DNA of 64,000 bases from Formosa sediminum (GTDB taxonomy: Bacteria; Bacteroidota; Bacteroidia; Flavobacteriales; Flavobacteriaceae). The DNA is taken from NCBI RefSeq assembly GCF_007197735.1, contig NZ_CP041637.1:372001-436000 (forward strand), given 5' to 3'. Made by a program: the position numbers and the translations under genes. Positions 1 through 8,810 of this stretch are shown in pieces. The notes under the pieces are model-generated. The model was not told the DNA's origin and did not search any database. It saw only the letters and a program-made list of their open reading frames with translations. Numbering within the stretch: position 1 is the stretch's first letter; the number at the start of each line of letters is the position of its first letter.

Positions 1-1
1 G

Positions 2-472
2 TATCTCGCTATGAAAAATAAAAGTCTACACCGTAATTTTATGGGCTATACGTCTGGAAAAACAAAACTCATGCTTGGTTTAGGTGTATCGTCTATTAGT
101 GACTCCTGGTACAGTTTTGCTCAAAACGAGAAAACAATAGACGCTTATTATGCACGCTTAGAAGCTAATGAATTACCTATTATTAAAGGCCACTTACTGA
201 CAGCACAAGATTTAATAGTGAGACAACACATCCTTAATATTATGTGTAATCTTGAAACGTCATGGAAAAACCCAAATATGCAATTACAAGCATTACCTGA
301 AATTTTATCGCATTTAAAAGAGATGGAAGATGATGGTATTCTAGATATTTATGAAAACCATTTAGTGGTAAAAGAAGAAGGACGTCTGTTTATTAGAAAT
401 ATTTGTATGGCCTTCGATTTAAAACTGCATGAAAGTAAACCGGAAACTAAACTGTTTTCAATGACCATTTAA
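2..472 (+). CDS. hemN: Oxygen-independent coproporphyrinogen III oxidase, 3' end only
   Basis: This is the C-terminal part (about 156 residues) of HemN, the radical SAM enzyme that decarboxylates coproporphyrinogen III to protoporphyrinogen IX without oxygen in haem synthesis. The reading frame is open to the left edge of the window, so the start and the CxxxCxxC iron-sulfur motif lie outside. What remains matches the family C-terminus: RNFMGYT, LGLGVSSISD, and the winged-helix HemN C-terminal domain with a region around LTAQDLIVRQHILN. An internal ATG at position 11 could be mistaken for a start but falls inside the conserved region. The identification rests on recognised family motifs. Confidence 0.88.
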   Translation, partial: YLAMKNKSLHRNFMGYTSGKTKLMLGLGVSSISDSWYSFAQNEKTIDAYYARLEANELPIIKGHLLTAQDLIVRQHILNIMCNLETSWKNPNMQLQALPEILSHLKEMEDDGILDIYENHLVVKEEGRLFIRNICMAFDLKLHESKPETKLFSMTI

Positions 473-527
473 CCTCATACTGTTTCAAAAAAAATTTTAA
501 CTTACTTTTTTTTTAAATAGTAAATAC

Positions 528-695
528 ATGAAAACGAAAATAACTTTTATTCTAGGCATATTAAGTATCAGCACAGGAATCTTCTTACATTATTGTCTTC
601 AAAATGATGCATTCGATTTCTTTAAAGGTATTGCCTTTGGAAGTGGTATTGGTTTATTATTAACTGGACCTTTTCTTAAAAAGAAGCAAGCTTAA
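528..695 (+). CDS. Small two-helix membrane protein, unknown
   Basis: A 55-codon reading frame begins 55 bases after the hemN stop. It has two hydrophobic stretches (about residues 5-24 and 32-49), a short polar link with acidic residues, and a basic KKKQA tail, so it is probably a small inner-membrane hairpin protein with a cytoplasmic C-terminus. Glycines in the second helix (GIAFGSGIG) would allow helix packing. I do not recognise a family. The position directly behind hemN suggests cotranscription, but no function follows from that. It could be a chance frame; the membrane pattern, the start codon and the fit to the gap argue for a real gene. Confidence 0.55.
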   Translation: MKTKITFILGILSISTGIFLHYCLQNDAFDFFKGIAFGSGIGLLLTGPFLKKKQA

Positions 696-858
696 ATACA
701 ATTATACTTATATCACTCACTATAAAATCTAAAGTATTTTGTCAACTCTAGTGTATTCATTTCAATCAAAAAAACATGTAATACCATCCTCATTATTGCC
801 TTACAATTAATAAAATTACAGTTCATAAATACATGTTCAATATTTTAAATATCATATA

Positions 859-1401
859 ATGAAACATACAAAATATATTATACCTGCTCTACTCATTTTA
901 GTAACCGGAATTGTATTTACATCTTGCGCAACAATTCCTAAAAACGCAGAAGCTGTTAGCCCTTTTAACAAAGAAAAATACTTAGGAAAGTGGTATGAAA
1001 TCGCACGATTAGATTTTAAATTTGAAAAAGACCTAAATAATACTACGGCTAATTATTCTATAAATCCAGACAACAACACTATTAAAGTGGTAAATCGAGG
1101 TTATAATTATGTAAAACAAGAGTGGACGGAAGTTGAGGGAAAAGCAAAATTTTTAGATAGCGACAACATCGCAAAACTTAAAGTCTCGTTTTTTGGTCCA
1201 TTTTATTCTGGTTATAATGTTATTGCTTTGGCCGATGATTATAAATACGCCTTGGTAGCTGGTAAAAATTTAGATTATTTATGGATTTTATCACGAAAAC
1301 CTACAATTCCAGAAACTGTAAAAGAAGAATTTTTACAAAAAGCAAAAGATATTGGATATAATACTAGTGACTTAATTTGGGTGGAACACACTAAGTCTTA
1401 A
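859..1401 (+). CDS. blc: Bacterial lipocalin (Blc-like lipoprotein)
   Basis: A 180-residue lipocalin. The N-terminus is a lipoprotein signal peptide ending in the lipobox FTSC, so the mature protein is lipid-anchored, probably to the outer membrane. The lipocalin signature GKWYEIARLD follows near residue 42, and the later part has the expected strands, with YALVAGKNLDYLWILSR near the end of the barrel. Members of the Blc family bind lysophospholipids or fatty acids and are linked to membrane stress. Length is normal for the family. It is followed by the aquaporin gene on the same strand after 142 bases, so the two could be coexpressed in envelope or osmotic stress; that is inference. Confidence 0.88.
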   Translation: MKHTKYIIPALLILVTGIVFTSCATIPKNAEAVSPFNKEKYLGKWYEIARLDFKFEKDLNNTTANYSINPDNNTIKVVNRGYNYVKQEWTEVEGKAKFLDSDNIAKLKVSFFGPFYSGYNVIALADDYKYALVAGKNLDYLWILSRKPTIPETVKEEFLQKAKDIGYNTSDLIWVEHTKS

Positions 1402-1543
1402 GCATTAAGACATTCAAATCTTAAATTTTTCTTAAATTATTTATAAAGTTTTCGGATATTTATTGCGTTAAAATTAAATGGTGACATTACTTAAACCTTT
1501 AAACATCATCATTTATTAACAACTAATCAATAAAACCAACTTT

Positions 1544-2233
1544 ATGAAAAAATTAGTAGCAGAATTTATAGGCACCATGTGGCTTGTATTAGGCGGTTGT
1601 GGGAGCGCAGTATTGGCTGCAGGATACCCAGAATTAGGTATTGGATTTGTAGGCGTTTCTATGGCGTTTGGTCTAACTGTATTAACAATGGCCTATGCCA
1701 TAGGACACATTTCAGGCTGTCATTTAAACCCAGCAGTAACTATCGGACTCACTGTAGGTGGACGCTTTGATAAAAAAGACGTCGTACCATACATTATTGC
1801 ACAAGTACTTGGTGGTATTTTAGGCGCAGGAATATTATACGCCATTGCTTCTGGAAAAGCAGGATTTGAATTAGGCGGTTTCGCTGCCAACGGTTACGGA
1901 GAACATTCTCCAGATGGTTACAACATGATGTCTGCTTTGGTGACCGAAGTTGTTATGACCTTTATGTTTTTAATAATTATTCTAGGCGCAACACATTCTA
2001 AAGCTTCGGCAGGATTTGGTGGATTAGCTATAGGTTTAGGGTTAACACTTATACATTTAATAAGTATTCCGGTAACAAACACATCTGTAAATCCTGCAAG
2101 AAGTACTAGTCAGGCCATATTTGTAGGCGATTGGGCGCTTAGTCAATTATGGTTATTTTGGGTTGCGCCAATTGTAGGTGCTATTATTGCTGGCGTAGTT
2201 TACAAGTTTTTATCACCAGAAACAAAACTATAA
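1544..2233 (+). CDS. aqpZ: Aquaporin Z-type water channel
   Basis: A 229-residue major intrinsic protein with six membrane helices. Both half-helix NPA motifs are present: HLNPAVT in the first half and SVNPARS in the second. The selectivity filter resembles E. coli AqpZ: a histidine in LIHLISIP, a threonine in VTNTSVNPA and the arginine after the second NPA. This supports a water-specific pore rather than a glycerol facilitator. The start [11 protein letters not shown] is the standard family N-terminus. The gene ends just before a very strong terminator hairpin at 2252-2310, so it closes its transcription unit. A frame-shifted reading frame inside its 5' half is a shadow. Confidence 0.95.
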   Translation: MKKLVAEFIGTMWLVLGGCGSAVLAAGYPELGIGFVGVSMAFGLTVLTMAYAIGHISGCHLNPAVTIGLTVGGRFDKKDVVPYIIAQVLGGILGAGILYAIASGKAGFELGGFAANGYGEHSPDGYNMMSALVTEVVMTFMFLIIILGATHSKASAGFGGLAIGLGLTLIHLISIPVTNTSVNPARSTSQAIFVGDWALSQLWLFWVAPIVGAIIAGVVYKFLSPETKL

Positions 2234-2251
2234 ATTTAATTTTTTATATAA

Positions 2252-2310
2252 AAAAACATCTACTTTTTAACTTATGCTTAGTAAGTTAAAAAGTAGATGT
2301 TTTTATTTTT
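2252..2310 (+). terminator. Rho-independent terminator after aqpZ
   Basis: A perfect 23-bp inverted repeat (arms 2252-2274 and 2282-2304) around a 7-base loop is followed by a T-rich run. It is AT-rich but unusually long. Because the reading frame of the next gene is open back to 2297, a naive start call would fall inside the right arm of this hairpin. Confidence 0.88.
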
Positions 2311-2338
2311 ATACCTTTCTTTCTTAAAAACAGATATT

Positions 2339-2881
2339 ATGGGTAAAAAAACAGATCATATTGCACCTCGCATAGAAGCATTTATAAAACAACAACATCT
2401 CTTTTTTGTTGGTACAGCGGCTAACGAAGGCCGTGTTAATGTCTCGCCTAAAGGAACAGATAGTTTTAGAGTGATTAACAAAAATAAAATTGTGTGGCTA
2501 AATTTAACCGGAAGTGGTAATGAAACGGCAGCACACCTTTTACAACATAACCGTATGACTATTATGTTTTGTGCTTTTGAAGGCAAGCCGCTTATTTTAA
2601 GACTTTATGGTTCTGCTTGTATTTTCCACCCTAGAGATGAAGAATTTCAGCAGTATAGCAGCTTGTTTCCAGATGCTATTGGTTCTAGACAAATTATTGA
2701 AATGGATGTCGATTTAGTGCAAACCTCTTGCGGTTTTGGAGTTCCATTTATGGATTACAAATCGGAACGAACATTATTAAACGATTGGGCAAACCAAAAA
2801 GGGCAAGATGGTATAGAGCAATACTGGTTAGATAAAAACACCAAAAGTATAGACGGGTTTGAAACAGAAATAAGCAAGTAA
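2339..2881 (+). CDS. Pyridoxamine 5'-phosphate oxidase-family flavoprotein
   Basis: A 180-residue PPOX-type split-barrel protein. The core has the family pattern FVGTAANEGRVNVSPKG, then IVWLNLTGSGNETAAHLL, then IMFCAFEGKPLILRLYG. Relatives bind FMN or F420, and this subgroup is usually annotated only as a PPOX-fold protein, so no substrate can be assigned. I place the start at MGKKTDHIAP (2339), not at the upstream in-frame ATG at 2297, because that one lies within the aqpZ terminator hairpin and would add a non-conserved leader. The ABC ATPase gene starts one base after this stop, so the two are probably cotranscribed. Confidence 0.82.
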   Translation: MGKKTDHIAPRIEAFIKQQHLFFVGTAANEGRVNVSPKGTDSFRVINKNKIVWLNLTGSGNETAAHLLQHNRMTIMFCAFEGKPLILRLYGSACIFHPRDEEFQQYSSLFPDAIGSRQIIEMDVDLVQTSCGFGVPFMDYKSERTLLNDWANQKGQDGIEQYWLDKNTKSIDGFETEISK

Positions 2882-2882
2882 T

Positions 2883-4136
2883 ATGAAACACATACACCTT
2901 GCAATTCATTATTTTAAAACACATACACCCGAATTAACTATACAACACATTCAAGACTCTGAACACCCGCTATTATCTGGGTTTAAAGCTAAAACAGCGA
3001 CATTCTTATCAAATACCACTTTAGAAAAGTTTGTTCAAGCTGAATTATTACACGACGACTATACGTTAACGAAAGATTCTAAACGTAAACTTTTATCGCT
3101 TTCTAGTGGAGAGCGCAGAATTTTATTATTTGATTATTTACTAAAGAATGACCCTGAGTTTTTAGTGATTGTCAATCCGTTTGATTCTTTAGATGTCAAA
3201 AATGTGGCGCGTTTACAAAAACGATTAACCACACTTTCAAAACACATCCCAATCATTCAGTTTTTTAGTCGAACTAGCGACATTATGCCCTATGTGCAAT
3301 ATATTCTGAAACTAGAAGATAATCAATGCCATTTGCAACCTATTTCAGACTTTTTAAACTCAGAATCATATCATACTGCATTAAATCTCACCCAAGCTTT
3401 ACCTAAACCTTTACCTGAAGCTAAAAAGCATTTACCACACAAATTAATAGAATTAAAGAAAGTAAAAGTCTCTTATAACGACAAACCCATTTTAAATAAT
3501 ATTAGCTGGACGATAAAGCAAGGGGATTTTTGGGAACTAAAGGGTGAAAACGGCACGGGAAAATCAACCTTAGTGACTATGATGATTGGAGACAATCCTA
3601 AAGCATATGGCCAAGATGTAATTTTATTTGGAAAAAAGAGAGGCACAGGAGAAACTGTTTGGGACATAAAACAAAATATTGGGTATTTTACGCCTAGTAT
3701 GATGCATTTATTTAACGGACAGCATTCCGCTTTAAATATGGTAATTTCAGGTCTAAAAGATAGTATAGGTTTGTATAAAACACCAACAGATTTAGAACTC
3801 CTTTTAGCTAAAGAATGGTTGCAGCTTATAGGATTAAACACCATTACAAACACAACCTATTACAACTTATCTGAAACCAATAAACGATTAATTTTAATTT
3901 GTAGAGCCATGATTAAACATCCGCCATTACTCATTCTAGATGAACCCACTGTTGGTTTAGATGATAAAGGTGCGAGTATGTTTATTAATTTGGTTCAAAA
4001 AATTTCTAAAGACAGTAATACTGCCATAATTTATGTGTCTCACAAAACAGAAGCAGAGCTAAAACCTGATTTCATTTTTCAGTTAGAACGTTCGGAGGCT
4101 GGCTCTTACGGAACTGTTATAACACCAACCGATTAG
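2883..4136 (+). CDS. Fused double ABC ATPase (ModF/PhrA-like) with complementary degenerate halves
   Basis: A 417-residue cytoplasmic protein with two ABC nucleotide-binding domains and no membrane segments. The first half (about 1-170) has an intact signature loop LSSGE at 73-77 but no Walker A, and its Walker B is eroded (LVIVNPF, about 94-100). The second half has a perfect Walker A (GENGTGKST, 221-229), Walker B LLILDEP near 350 and a switch histidine (YVSHK), but its signature loop reads LSETN. ABC dimers pair the Walker A of one half with the signature of the other, so one working site and one dead site are predicted. The architecture resembles ModF/PhrA of E. coli, but no transport partner is nearby. 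The MFS gene follows after 12 bases. Confidence 0.8.
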   Translation: MKHIHLAIHYFKTHTPELTIQHIQDSEHPLLSGFKAKTATFLSNTTLEKFVQAELLHDDYTLTKDSKRKLLSLSSGERRILLFDYLLKNDPEFLVIVNPFDSLDVKNVARLQKRLTTLSKHIPIIQFFSRTSDIMPYVQYILKLEDNQCHLQPISDFLNSESYHTALNLTQALPKPLPEAKKHLPHKLIELKKVKVSYNDKPILNNISWTIKQGDFWELKGENGTGKSTLVTMMIGDNPKAYGQDVILFGKKRGTGETVWDIKQNIGYFTPSMMHLFNGQHSALNMVISGLKDSIGLYKTPTDLELLLAKEWLQLIGLNTITNTTYYNLSETNKRLILICRAMIKHPPLLILDEPTVGLDDKGASMFINLVQKISKDSNTAIIYVSHKTEAELKPDFIFQLERSEAGSYGTVITPTD

Positions 4137-4148
4137 ACAAACATGTAA

Positions 4149-5342
4149 ATGACGAATATACAACACGCCGCAACCCAACAGATTCCGAAAAAGATTCTAT
4201 CGCTAATTATAATCTCTCAATTTTGTTGCACGTCGCTTTGGTTTGCTGGAAATGGCGTGATGGACGACATTATAAAAGTCTATCAATTACATCCTTCAGT
4301 ATTAAGTTTTCTTACATCTGCTGTTCAATTTGGGTTTATTATCGGGACTTTTGTGTTTGCATTGTTTACTATTGCAGACAGGTATGCCCCTTCTAAAGTA
4401 TTTATGGTGAGCGCCCTATTGGCCGCTATATTTAATCTTGGAATTGTAATAAAAGGGCAGTCGCTTTCATATCTACTTATTTTACGGTTTTTTACCGGTT
4501 TTTTTCTTGCTGGCATTTATCCTGTTGGTATGAAAATAGCTGCAGATTATTATAATAAGGGCTTAGGTAAAGCTCTTGGTTTTTTAGTTGGGGCATTAGT
4601 TTTAGGCACTGCATTTCCGCACTTATTAAGTAATATTACAGAGCATTTACCGTGGGAAACAGTGATCTATGCAACATCTATACTTTCTGTATTTGGTGGA
4701 CTTATCATTTTTGGCCTTGTTCCGGATGGTCCTTTTAGAGCAGCAAGTACAACCGTTGATTTTTCTGTATTTACCACACTTTTTAAAAACCCAAATTTAA
4801 GAGCTGCTGCTTACGGCTATTTTGGACATATGTGGGAACTCTACGCCTTTTGGGCATTTACCCCAATTATGATTAAAACATACAACAACTTGCACCCTCA
4901 AGCCTCATTAAATATTGCACTATACTCTTTTATTATAATTGGCATGGGTGGTTTAGGCTGTATTATTAGTGGTTGGATATCTTCAATTAAAGGCGTAAAA
5001 CCATCAGCATCTTTTATTCTATTTGTGTCTATGCTTTTCTGCTTATTGTCTCCGTTAAGTTTTTACACAAATTCAAGTGCAATTTTTATTTGTTATATGA
5101 TATTCTGGGGTATGTTTGTTGTTGCCGATTCTCCATTATTTTCAACATTAGTGGCATACAACACAGCGTCTCATACTAAAGGAAGCGCTCTTACTATTGT
5201 TAACTGTATAGGATATGCCATAACTATAGTTAGCATTCAAACTCTTGGTTTTTTACAAACCATTTCTAATCCCATTTTTATTTACATGGCATTAGCAATA
5301 GGTCCACTTTTTGGATTAATCGCTCTAAAACGGAACCGTTAA
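4149..5342 (+). CDS. Major facilitator superfamily transporter
   Basis: A 397-residue integral membrane protein with about twelve hydrophobic segments arranged in two halves, as in MFS transporters. The region after the second helix reads FALFTIADRYAPSKVF, which resembles the family loop between helices 2 and 3 without being a perfect match. The rest is typical of MFS proteins of Bacteroidota (for example LRFFTGFFLAGIYPVGMKIA in helix 4). Substrate cannot be read from sequence. The first residues are polar and the first helix begins near residue 14. It follows the double ABC ATPase closely and probably ends that unit; the next gene lies on the opposite strand with only three bases between stops. 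Confidence 0.82.
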   Translation: MTNIQHAATQQIPKKILSLIIISQFCCTSLWFAGNGVMDDIIKVYQLHPSVLSFLTSAVQFGFIIGTFVFALFTIADRYAPSKVFMVSALLAAIFNLGIVIKGQSLSYLLILRFFTGFFLAGIYPVGMKIAADYYNKGLGKALGFLVGALVLGTAFPHLLSNITEHLPWETVIYATSILSVFGGLIIFGLVPDGPFRAASTTVDFSVFTTLFKNPNLRAAAYGYFGHMWELYAFWAFTPIMIKTYNNLHPQASLNIALYSFIIIGMGGLGCIISGWISSIKGVKPSASFILFVSMLFCLLSPLSFYTNSSAIFICYMIFWGMFVVADSPLFSTLVAYNTASHTKGSALTIVNCIGYAITIVSIQTLGFLQTISNPIFIYMALAIGPLFGLIALKRNR

Positions 5343-5345
5343 AAC

Positions 5346-6191
5346 TTATGAATTTGTATTATTGTCTTTCTTATAGACATGCGGATTTTCAACAATACCT
5401 TTTTTAAATATTTTTCTAATATTCATTCTTAAAAACGAATCCAACTTTAATACTTGATTTGTAATTAATTGTTCTGGTCGTCCTCTAAATGTAGTTACAT
5501 GAAACGTATCTGTGTGTTGTAATGGACTGTTAGAAAAGTAATAATTAGAAATGCATTGTCTTGAAGCATTTGCAATAACCGGACTTACAGAATGCCACGA
5601 TGTTTTATGTGTTGCCATAACAACAAGTCTATTACATTTAGAGTGCACTACTGTTTGATGAGATTCTAGACCATTTGGCCAAAGTTCTAAATGTCCGCCA
5701 TTTTCATCTTTCCAATTTGGAGACACATAATATAATATATTTAGAACACGCCATCTGTTGCGGTCTTTATCATGAGAATTATCTAAATGCGGATTTAAAA
5801 ACTGCCCTTTTTTCATGGCTGAAAGTCCTCCTGCATATAGGTTTTCATCTGGGTATAAATCGTTAATTCCGCATATATCACTAATAAGTTTCACTATAGA
5901 TGGATCTTGAAACGCATAAATAGCATCTTCTAAAATAGGATGATATTTATCCATTTGAGCAGCTACATGTTTATTTTCCCTTAAGCTCTTCTTTAGTACC
6001 ATTTCTTCATGAGATGGAAAGTGACTATGTAATGCTTCCACCATATAATCAGGCAAAACATCATCTAAATAAAAAAAACCTATGCCTTCTTTTGAAGCTT
6101 CATACTGATGTTTTAAAGATGACTGTTCTGCTCTTAATCTAGTAAGTATGTATCTTGATAAGTTTGTTTTATCTATGGTTTCTTTATTCAT
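5346..6191 (-). CDS. 2-oxoglutarate/Fe(II)-dependent oxygenase
   Basis: A 281-residue prolyl-4-hydroxylase-like oxygenase. The iron ligands are visible as HLD in the segment FLNPHLDNSHDKD and a distal histidine in TSWHSVSPV. The arginine in NASRQC is positioned to hold 2-oxoglutarate. Between them runs the typical strand pattern VLNILYYVSPNWKDENGGHLELW. The N-terminus looks cytoplasmic. The substrate is unknown; relatives hydroxylate protein side chains or small molecules, and similar genes occur in polysaccharide loci. The preceding minus-strand gene (YpfJ-like peptidase) ends 33 bases upstream, so the two may share the promoter at 7163-7193. It converges with the MFS gene. Confidence 0.83.
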   Translation of the reverse strand: MNKETIDKTNLSRYILTRLRAEQSSLKHQYEASKEGIGFFYLDDVLPDYMVEALHSHFPSHEEMVLKKSLRENKHVAAQMDKYHPILEDAIYAFQDPSIVKLISDICGINDLYPDENLYAGGLSAMKKGQFLNPHLDNSHDKDRNRWRVLNILYYVSPNWKDENGGHLELWPNGLESHQTVVHSKCNRLVVMATHKTSWHSVSPVIANASRQCISNYYFSNSPLQHTDTFHVTTFRGRPEQLITNQVLKLDSFLRMNIRKIFKKGIVENPHVYKKDNNTNS

Positions 6192-6224
6192 TTGTTATAC
6201 AATTTATATAGCTATGGATTTATT

Positions 6225-7127
6225 TTAAAGTGGATTAGCATTAAAGGTATCACCTTGAGAAATATCTCCAGTTTCAAATCCTTTTTTAAACCAACGCATA
6301 CGTTGTGCCGATGTCCCGTGAGTAAATGAGTCTGGTACCACACGACCGGTAGCTTGTTTTTGCAAACGGTCGTCGCCTATCGCGTTTGCAGCGTTCAGAG
6401 CTTCTTCTAAATCACCACTTTCCATCATTTGCGTCATAGCTTGTGAATGATGTGCCCAAACTCCGGCTAAAAAATCTGCTTGCAGCTCGACGCGAACAGA
6501 GAACTTATTATATTCAACTTCACTTAACTGCCCTCTTAATTGTTGCATTTTATCAGAAATTCCCGTAATTTTTTGAATATGATGCCCTACTTCATGCGCG
6601 ATAACATAAGCTTGAGCGAAATCTCCAGGAGCATTCATTTGGCGTTCCATATCATCAAAGAAACTAAGATCTAAATACAATTGTTCATCTCCTGGACAGT
6701 AAAAAGGTCCCGTAGAACTTGATGCGGCACCACATGCAGAATTTACAGAGCCTGTAAATAAAACTAAAGTAGGTTCGCGATAATTAGTGAGTAATTTATT
6801 CCAAACGTCTTCAGTACTCGCCAAAATAGTCTTACTAAATTCTGCTAATTCTTCATCTTTAGCAGTGGCTTGATAATTTGAACTTTCAGTTTGTATTTGT
6901 CCACCACCTAAAACACCACTTACTAAATTTAATGGATTATAGCCGGTAACTACAGAAAACGCTACCACAATCCCTACAACTATTAATCCCTTTTTAGAGA
7001 ATAACATTTTCACTAAAGGAATTAATAACATGGGACTGATCCCTCCAAAACCTCCTCCTGTACTTGGTCCGCTTTGTCCTCTTCGATCGTCTACGTTAGA
7101 GCTTTGTCTTCTTCCTTGCCATTTCAT
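6225..7127 (-). CDS. ypfJ: YpfJ-family neutral zinc metallopeptidase
   Basis: A 300-residue putative metalloprotease of the YpfJ/KPN_00128 family. A single membrane helix (about 45-65) follows a Gly-rich N-terminal tail, so the catalytic part should be periplasmic. The zinc motif HEVGHH is present and is preceded by the family pattern FYCPGDEQLYLDLSFF. A downstream acidic ligand lies in ELQADFLAGVWAHH. The C-terminus has the conserved FTHGTSAQRMRWFKKGFE. Length is standard. No physiological substrate is established for the family. A good Bacteroidota promoter lies upstream at 7163-7193. Confidence 0.9.
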   Translation of the reverse strand: MKWQGRRQSSNVDDRRGQSGPSTGGGFGGISPMLLIPLVKMLFSKKGLIVVGIVVAFSVVTGYNPLNLVSGVLGGGQIQTESSNYQATAKDEELAEFSKTILASTEDVWNKLLTNYREPTLVLFTGSVNSACGAASSSTGPFYCPGDEQLYLDLSFFDDMERQMNAPGDFAQAYVIAHEVGHHIQKITGISDKMQQLRGQLSEVEYNKFSVRVELQADFLAGVWAHHSQAMTQMMESGDLEEALNAANAIGDDRLQKQATGRVVPDSFTHGTSAQRMRWFKKGFETGDISQGDTFNANPL

Positions 7128-7162
7128 AATGCATTATTGGTTGGTTAGTTAATTTCTAATCA

Positions 7163-7193
7163 AATGTAATCTACTCTGTCTAAAAGTACAATT
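7163..7193 (-). promoter_or_regulatory. Promoter of the ypfJ-like gene
   Basis: On the minus strand the sequence reads TTG (7193-7191), a 20-base spacer, then TACATTTG (7170-7163), which matches the Bacteroidota -33/-7 promoter pattern TTG ... TAnnTTTG. It leaves a leader of about 30 bases before the ATG at 7127. Confidence 0.6.
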
Positions 7194-7241
7194 TTATTTG
7201 GCTAACAAATGATTAAACAGTGTGATCCATAAAAAAAATAA

Positions 7242-7829
7242 CTACTGATTTACAGGCCCTAAAGGCATAACAACACGCCCATAAACTTCATTAAGTAAAG
7301 TCCCCACACCTGCATATATAGCTGAAGCTCCACAAATAATTCCTTCTATACCTGTAATTGTTTTAAGAGTGGTATTTTCTGTATAATCGCTTAAAGCTAA
7401 TAAGAAAAATAAGAGTGCCAGACTCCCAAAAACAAATTGTAACGCTTTATTTATTTTTAATGTACCAATAAAAAACAACGAAGTAAAAATGCCCCACATT
7501 ATAAGATAGGCAACCATTGCCCCAACAGTTGGCCCTTCGAAAATTCCCATCTTAGGCATTAAAATAATACCCACAAGACTTAGCCAGAAAAATCCATAAG
7601 AGATAAATGCCGTCATTCCAAAACTGTTATTCTTTTTTGATTCTAATATACCTGCTATAATTTGTGCAGTACCACCATAAAATATACCCATAGCCAGAAT
7701 CATAGAATTCATATCATAAAACCCTGCATTATGAAGATTTAATAATACCGTTGTCATTCCAAACGCTAGAAGCCCTAAAGGCCCTGGGTTTGCAGAATTG
7801 TCTTTAATTGTTAGTGTAGTTTGTTCCAT
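7242..7829 (-). CDS. satP: Acetate/succinate uptake transporter (GPR1/FUN34/YaaH family)
   Basis: A 195-residue membrane protein with six hydrophobic helices. The family signature [14 protein letters not shown] sits at the start of helix 1 (the usual form is NPAPLGL). The helix 2-3 region [35 protein letters not shown] is also highly typical. The family forms hexameric channels or proton-coupled carriers for acetate and succinate in the inner membrane. It appears to be a single-gene unit: the gene on its left has its own promoter and the gene on its right is divergent. Substrate preference within the family is inferred. Confidence 0.9.
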   Translation of the reverse strand: MEQTTLTIKDNSANPGPLGLLAFGMTTVLLNLHNAGFYDMNSMILAMGIFYGGTAQIIAGILESKKNNSFGMTAFISYGFFWLSLVGIILMPKMGIFEGPTVGAMVAYLIMWGIFTSLFFIGTLKINKALQFVFGSLALLFFLLALSDYTENTTLKTITGIEGIICGASAIYAGVGTLLNEVYGRVVMPLGPVNQ

Positions 7830-8019
7830 TTATTTTAATTTGTTAACTGTTATTCTATATGTTTATAAGTTTTTAATATGCATAAATTCTCTAATTATCA
7901 AAAACTTATAATTTACCACTAATTAAAAGCAAAAAATTAAAATAACATTAAAAAATTACGGAATTTACATTGGTATCACTATATATTTTTAATTACACAT
8001 AATATTTCAAACCATTTAT

Positions 8020-8781
8020 ATGCAAACTATTAGTATTTTAGGATGTGGTTGGCTAGGCTTACCTTTAGCAACAACATTAATAAACAAGAACTTTAATGTT
8101 AAAGGCTCTACAACTCAGACAAATAAATTACCTATTCTAAAAGCAGCAGGCATAGTACCATATATTGTAAACATTGAGTCTAAATCAATACCGACTGATT
8201 TTTTAAACTCAGACATTCTAATACTATTGATTACATCTAAAAACAGAGATGCTTTTCAACAATTTATAAAACAAATTGAGACTTCTACAATTAAAAAAGT
8301 AATATTTATAAGCTCTACTTCTGTATATCCAAATTCTAATACAGAAGTTACGGAAACTAGCGAAACTAATCAAAGCCCTTTAGTAGCTATTGAATCTTTA
8401 TTTACACAAAATAACACTTTTAAAACTACAGTAATACGTTTTGGAGGCTTATTTGGCTACCAAAGAAAGCCTGGTAATTTTATACGCGCTCATAACATAA
8501 TTCCTAATCCGGAAGGTTATATTAACCTGATTCATCAAGACGATTGTATTGGTATTTTAATCTCTATTATTGAAAAAGATATTTGGAACGAAACATTTAA
8601 TGCTTGTGCAAATTCGCATCCAAAACGTGCTGCTTTTTATACTAAAGAAATGGCTAAAGTTGGTCGATTACACCCTGTTTTAGATCCAGATTCTGATAAC
8701 GTATATAAGATTGTAAGTCCAGAAAAACTTATATCGGCAATAGGTTATACATTTAAATATTCTAATTTAATGGATTATTAA
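8020..8781 (+). CDS. NAD(P)-binding nucleoside-sugar epimerase-like protein
   Basis: A 253-residue Rossmann-fold protein. The N-terminus has the dinucleotide-binding glycine pattern ILGCGWLGLPLA, and VIFISSTSVYPNSNTEVTE resembles the strand and SxS/Y region of extended SDR proteins. However, the usual YxxxK catalytic pair is not clear (the segment reads SPLVAIESLFT). It resembles YeeZ-type proteins, which are annotated as SDR-like but have no proven reaction. GFLxGY-like motifs such as IRFGGLFGYQRKPG follow. It is 29 bases upstream of the DUF1028 gene, a likely transcriptional partner. The biochemical role is unassigned. Confidence 0.75.
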   Translation: MQTISILGCGWLGLPLATTLINKNFNVKGSTTQTNKLPILKAAGIVPYIVNIESKSIPTDFLNSDILILLITSKNRDAFQQFIKQIETSTIKKVIFISSTSVYPNSNTEVTETSETNQSPLVAIESLFTQNNTFKTTVIRFGGLFGYQRKPGNFIRAHNIIPNPEGYINLIHQDDCIGILISIIEKDIWNETFNACANSHPKRAAFYTKEMAKVGRLHPVLDPDSDNVYKIVSPEKLISAIGYTFKYSNLMDY

Positions 8782-8810
8782 TACTCTAAAATCAATTCAC
8801 TTTTAATACT

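Noticed and set aside
2297-2338. Upstream in-frame start for the PPOX-type gene
   Set aside because: It lies inside the right arm of the aqpZ terminator and adds non-conserved residues; the ATG at 2339 fits the family.
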